DNA of 64,000 nt from Tractidigestivibacter montrealensis (lineage in GTDB: Bacteria; Actinomycetota; Coriobacteriia; Coriobacteriales; Atopobiaceae). Numbering within the stretch: the stretch's first letter is position 1; each line of letters starts with the position of its first letter. Both the position numbers and the translations under genes were made by a program. Shown in pieces: positions 61,671 through 64,000 of the stretch. The notes under the pieces are model-generated. The model saw nothing but the letters and a program-made list of their open reading frames with translations. It searched no databases and was not told the DNA's origin. The stretch spans positions 248,001 through 312,000 of the forward strand of contig NZ_JANSKA010000001.1 of NCBI RefSeq assembly GCF_024741235.1, read 5' to 3'.

Positions 61671-62381
61671 ATGAATAAGTACACGCTTGATGATTTGGCT
61701 TGTTTGGTAGATCACACAAACCTGCACCCCGACGCCACCGAAGACGACATGCGCAAGCTTTGCGATGAGGCCAGGCGTTACCACTTCAAGATGGTCGCCG
61801 TGAATCAAGTGCAATCGAAGTTCTGCTCGGGGCAGCTTGTGGGAACTGACATAGACACCGGGGCCGCGATTGCTTTCCCCCTTGGGCAGACTTCCATTGC
61901 CGCCAAAGAGTTTGAGACCAAAGACGCGCTGGCAAATGGCGCAAACGAAATTGACTATGTGCTCAACATCACGCAGGTAAAAGCTGGTAACTGGGCATAC
62001 ATCGAAGAAGAGATGAGCGCCATCGTGAGCATCTGCAACGAGGTGGGTGTCCCCTCCAAAGCCATCTTCGAGTGCTGTCTGCTTACAAATGACGAGAAGA
62101 TTGCCCTCTGCAAGATTGCACGAAAAATCGGCCCGACCTTTGTAAAGACTTCGACAGGTTTCTCCAAGTGGGGCGCAACGGTTGAGGACGTACGCCTCAT
62201 GAAAGAGAACGTTGGACCAAACGTGCAAGTAAAGGCTGCTGGTGGAATCCGCGATGCGGATACGTTTCTCAGCATGGTCCATGCGGGCGCTACTCGAATT
62301 GGCTGTTCTGCAGGAGTTCCCATCATCGAAGAGCTCAAGCGGCGCTTTGCTGAGCAAAGCGTCGATTCCATCGAACTCTAG
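61671..62381 (+). CDS. deoC: Deoxyribose-phosphate aldolase family protein
   Basis: 236 residues from ATG 61671. A class I aldolase TIM barrel: [12 protein letters not shown] start, [11 protein letters not shown] near residue 100, [12 protein letters not shown] near 135 (family CLLT), [18 protein letters not shown] near 163 with the Schiff-base Lys, and [13 protein letters not shown] near 194. DeoC cleaves 2-deoxyribose 5-phosphate to glyceraldehyde 3-phosphate and acetaldehyde. Its place opposite a sugar PTS operon suggests a role in breakdown of the imported sugar (inference). Confidence 0.9.
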   Translation: MNKYTLDDLACLVDHTNLHPDATEDDMRKLCDEARRYHFKMVAVNQVQSKFCSGQLVGTDIDTGAAIAFPLGQTSIAAKEFETKDALANGANEIDYVLNITQVKAGNWAYIEEEMSAIVSICNEVGVPSKAIFECCLLTNDEKIALCKIARKIGPTFVKTSTGFSKWGATVEDVRLMKENVGPNVQVKAAGGIRDADTFLSMVHAGATRIGCSAGVPIIEELKRRFAEQSVDSIEL

Positions 62382-62391
62382 GAGGCATCAC

Positions 62392-63261
62392 ATGAGACCC
62401 AAGATTCTTGTTACTGGCGCAAACGGCTATATTGCAAGCCTCGTACGTCTATACAACGCAGATGCCTTTGACTTTACCTGCGTGAGCCATTCTGATCTGG
62501 ATTTCTCAAAGACAAAGGACGTTGCCGACTACTTCGAGAAGGCAGACTTTGACATTGTCTTCCACACGGCAGCGAACACTACAACAGCAGACTGCGAGAG
62601 GGACCCCGAGGGAACGCACCGCATCAACAGCGAGTCTGCCATCGAAATCGCCCGCATATGTGCTATGCGCGAAAAGCGAATGATTTTTCTCTCGACAGAG
62701 CAGCTGTTCAACGGCAAGACACAACCAGGCCCCTTCAAAGAGACCGAAGAGCCCCTGTGCGTTACCGACTATGGCAAGCAGAAGCTTGAGGTTGACTCGT
62801 GGATCCGTGCAAACCTCAAGGACTATGTTATCTTCCGCCTTTCATGGCAGTTTGGCTTGCCCTTTGCCCACGTGAAAGTGTCCCCCGGAATCCTCGAACG
62901 TGTGATGAAGGCCGTAAAGACAGACACACCGACAAAGTTCACGGTAAACGAGAAGCGCTGCATGACATATGCGCAGCGTCTAGCGGATGGTTTTGGTAGG
63001 CTTACGGAGGCGCCAACCGGCGTTTATAACATCGCAAGCGAGAACGACCTCACGACTTATGAATCCGCAAGGTATATTGCGAAGAGACTCGGTTGCAGCG
63101 ATGCTGAGACAGAGAAGCTTATCCTCCCTGACTATGAGCGCTACGCTGACCGTTTCCGCGACTATCGACTGGATGCAAACAAGGCGAAAGAGCTGGGCGT
63201 CCCCCTGGCAACGTTCGAAGAAGATGTCGACACCTGCCTAAAGGACTTCGGCCTTCTTTAG
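62392..63261 (+). CDS. RmlD-like NAD(P)-dependent sugar reductase/epimerase
   Basis: 289 residues from ATG 62392 after GGAGGCATC, 10 bases past the deoC stop. An extended SDR: ILVTGANGYIASLVRL (Rossmann motif), DIVFHTAANTTTADCERDPE near 60, and the catalytic Tyr-x-x-x-Lys in YGKQK near 125. Like dTDP-4-dehydrorhamnose reductase (RmlD), but with no rml neighbours. Here it may reduce a sugar or sugar phosphate in the same pathway (inference). Confidence 0.8.
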   Translation: MRPKILVTGANGYIASLVRLYNADAFDFTCVSHSDLDFSKTKDVADYFEKADFDIVFHTAANTTTADCERDPEGTHRINSESAIEIARICAMREKRMIFLSTEQLFNGKTQPGPFKETEEPLCVTDYGKQKLEVDSWIRANLKDYVIFRLSWQFGLPFAHVKVSPGILERVMKAVKTDTPTKFTVNEKRCMTYAQRLADGFGRLTEAPTGVYNIASENDLTTYESARYIAKRLGCSDAETEKLILPDYERYADRFRDYRLDANKAKELGVPLATFEEDVDTCLKDFGLL

Positions 63262-63267
63262 GATCAC

Positions 63268-63303
63268 CCCGCCTGAGCGGCTGGCACTGGCCGCTCAGGC
63301 GGG
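63268..63303. terminator. Bidirectional terminator overlapping the Nif3-like stop
   Basis: CCCGCCTGAGCGGC and GCCGCTCAGGCGGG form a perfect 14-bp stem around eight bases. The stop codon of the minus-strand gene (63295-63297) lies inside it. Confidence 0.8.
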
Positions 63304-64000
63304 CAACACGTACTGGTACGTGTCGCCCATGGGCACAAAGTCCACGCGAGGACAGGCGGCACCCAGCGCCAGCGGAAGCCACCGCACCATGTACTGCATT
63401 CCCGGCTCCTCGAGGTTGAAGTGTCCCACGGTAATGGCGCACTTCCCCTGTCCGAACATTGCGGCGTCTCGCACATACTCGCTCGTGGTGAAGTCGATGA
63501 ATTCCATGGTCACGAGCGCGTCCACGCCCTCGGAGTCCATGCGGTTGATCTCTGCGGTGTCATGCTCGGGTACTCCTAGGACATGCATGGGAACGCGAAC
63601 ACGACGCACGGGCGCCGCAGCATCGCCAACAAGCCGGGTACCGCCAAGCCCAAGCCTCTTCACGATGTGTTGCGCCAACTCGCGCGCAGTCATCGCAGCG
63701 GGAAGCTCATAGTCAAGACAGCGAAACGTGTCACCCACGCGAAAGCTGGTCCATCCGAGCTTCTCGGCAAACCCATAGAAGATGCCATCGGCGCGTGTGC
63801 CGTCTGCAAGCGGAATACCTGCATGAATGTAGTCGTGGCAGCGCCAGACCGTCCCTCCCCACTCGTCCAAGAGGCGAAGCTTGGCCTGGAACGCGGTGTT
63901 GTGGGCCAAGACGTCCCTGCGATCCCCATGGTTCCAGAACAGGGCCTCATGAGAGATGATGAGGTTAGCCCCCAGCTCCCTGGCGCGCCGGATGACGTCG
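63295..64000 (-). CDS. Nif3-family (GTP cyclohydrolase I type 2-like) protein, 5' end outside window
   Basis: My translation from the window edge reads DVIRRARELGANLIISHEAL, then FWNHGD, and continues to the stop at 63295, about 235 residues. Nif3 proteins bind two metals through conserved His/Glu residues: ISHEALFW near the visible start and the late TVGHFNLEEPG are family-like. In between is KLRLLDEWGGTVWRCHDYIH. Function of the family is not settled; several members act with GTP or as dinuclear metal hydrolases. The start lies beyond 64000. Confidence 0.8.
   Translation of the reverse strand, partial: DVIRRARELGANLIISHEALFWNHGDRRDVLAHNTAFQAKLRLLDEWGGTVWRCHDYIHAGIPLADGTRADGIFYGFAEKLGWTSFRVGDTFRCLDYELPAAMTARELAQHIVKRLGLGGTRLVGDAAAPVRRVRVPMHVLGVPEHDTAEINRMDSEGVDALVTMEFIDFTTSEYVRDAAMFGQGKCAITVGHFNLEEPGMQYMVRWLPLALGAACPRVDFVPMGDTYQYVLPA

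Noticed and set aside
1-64000. tRNA or rRNA genes
   Set aside because: No cloverleaf T-arm consensus or rRNA blocks noticed in either strand on reading; a tool search would be needed to be sure.

Overview
The window is a GC-rich chromosomal segment, roughly 60-65% G+C judged by eye. It most resembles a fermentative gut or oral actinobacterium of the class Coriobacteriia (Olsenella, Atopobium, Collinsella and relatives). This placement is inferred from the gene set: L-lactate dehydrogenase, PPi-type phosphofructokinase, a CBS/DRTGG inorganic pyrophosphatase, malic enzyme, eukaryotic-type NADP isocitrate dehydrogenase, a lipoprotein serpin and a linoleate-isomerase-like flavoprotein. No rRNA, tRNA, CRISPR array, phage module or intact insertion sequence was seen.

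Layout. 0-2.2 kb: a UvrA paralogue cut by the window edge. 2.7-6.4 kb: the flavoprotein, then a fruR-fruK-thioesterase operon whose promoter region carries four helically phased 10-bp repeats. 6.6-10 kb: small membrane proteins and a LysR/EamA divergent pair. 10.4-14.1 kb: envelope genes, including a polysaccharide deacetylase with an in-frame TAG and a glycosyltransferase fused to a winged helix. 14.3-24.8 kb: ldh, ettA, pyrophosphatase, purL and a second EamA exporter. 24.9-36.3 kb: serpin, malic enzyme, trmB, a glycerophosphodiesterase with an MFS transporter, a DUF3825-like protein, icd and a HAD phosphatase.

36.5-44.9 kb is the most striking locus. A four-gene operon starts with one protein that joins a YidC/Oxa1 insertase to a TagF-like CDP-glycerol glycerophosphotransferase. 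Three tandem LtaS-like phosphoglycerol transferases follow, and their 5' cassettes are almost identical. I infer a dedicated system that polymerises and transfers glycerol phosphate at the cell surface.

45-53.8 kb: PPi-PFK, an iron alcohol dehydrogenase, a SIS protein, a probable pseudo-esterase with a histone-H1-like tail, TetR, DUF1858, a deformylase-like protein lacking the HEXXH glutamate, and a radical SAM protein. 53.9-63.3 kb is less GC-rich and looks like an acquired sugar island. It holds a broken AAA ATPase, two GntR/UTRA regulators, a mannose-family PTS (EIIA, B, C, D), a ManA-type isomerase, a ribulose-phosphate epimerase homologue, DeoC and an RmlD-like reductase. A Nif3-family gene leaves the right edge.

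Two layers of non-coding structure run through the window. The heptamer CTTCTCG/CGAGAAG occurs about 120 times (hand count), perhaps 15 times the random expectation, in genes and intergenic DNA on both strands. Many intergenic gaps also hold dispersed palindromes or mirror-arranged repeats, several in more than one copy. One palindrome sits at the stop codon of three unrelated genes.
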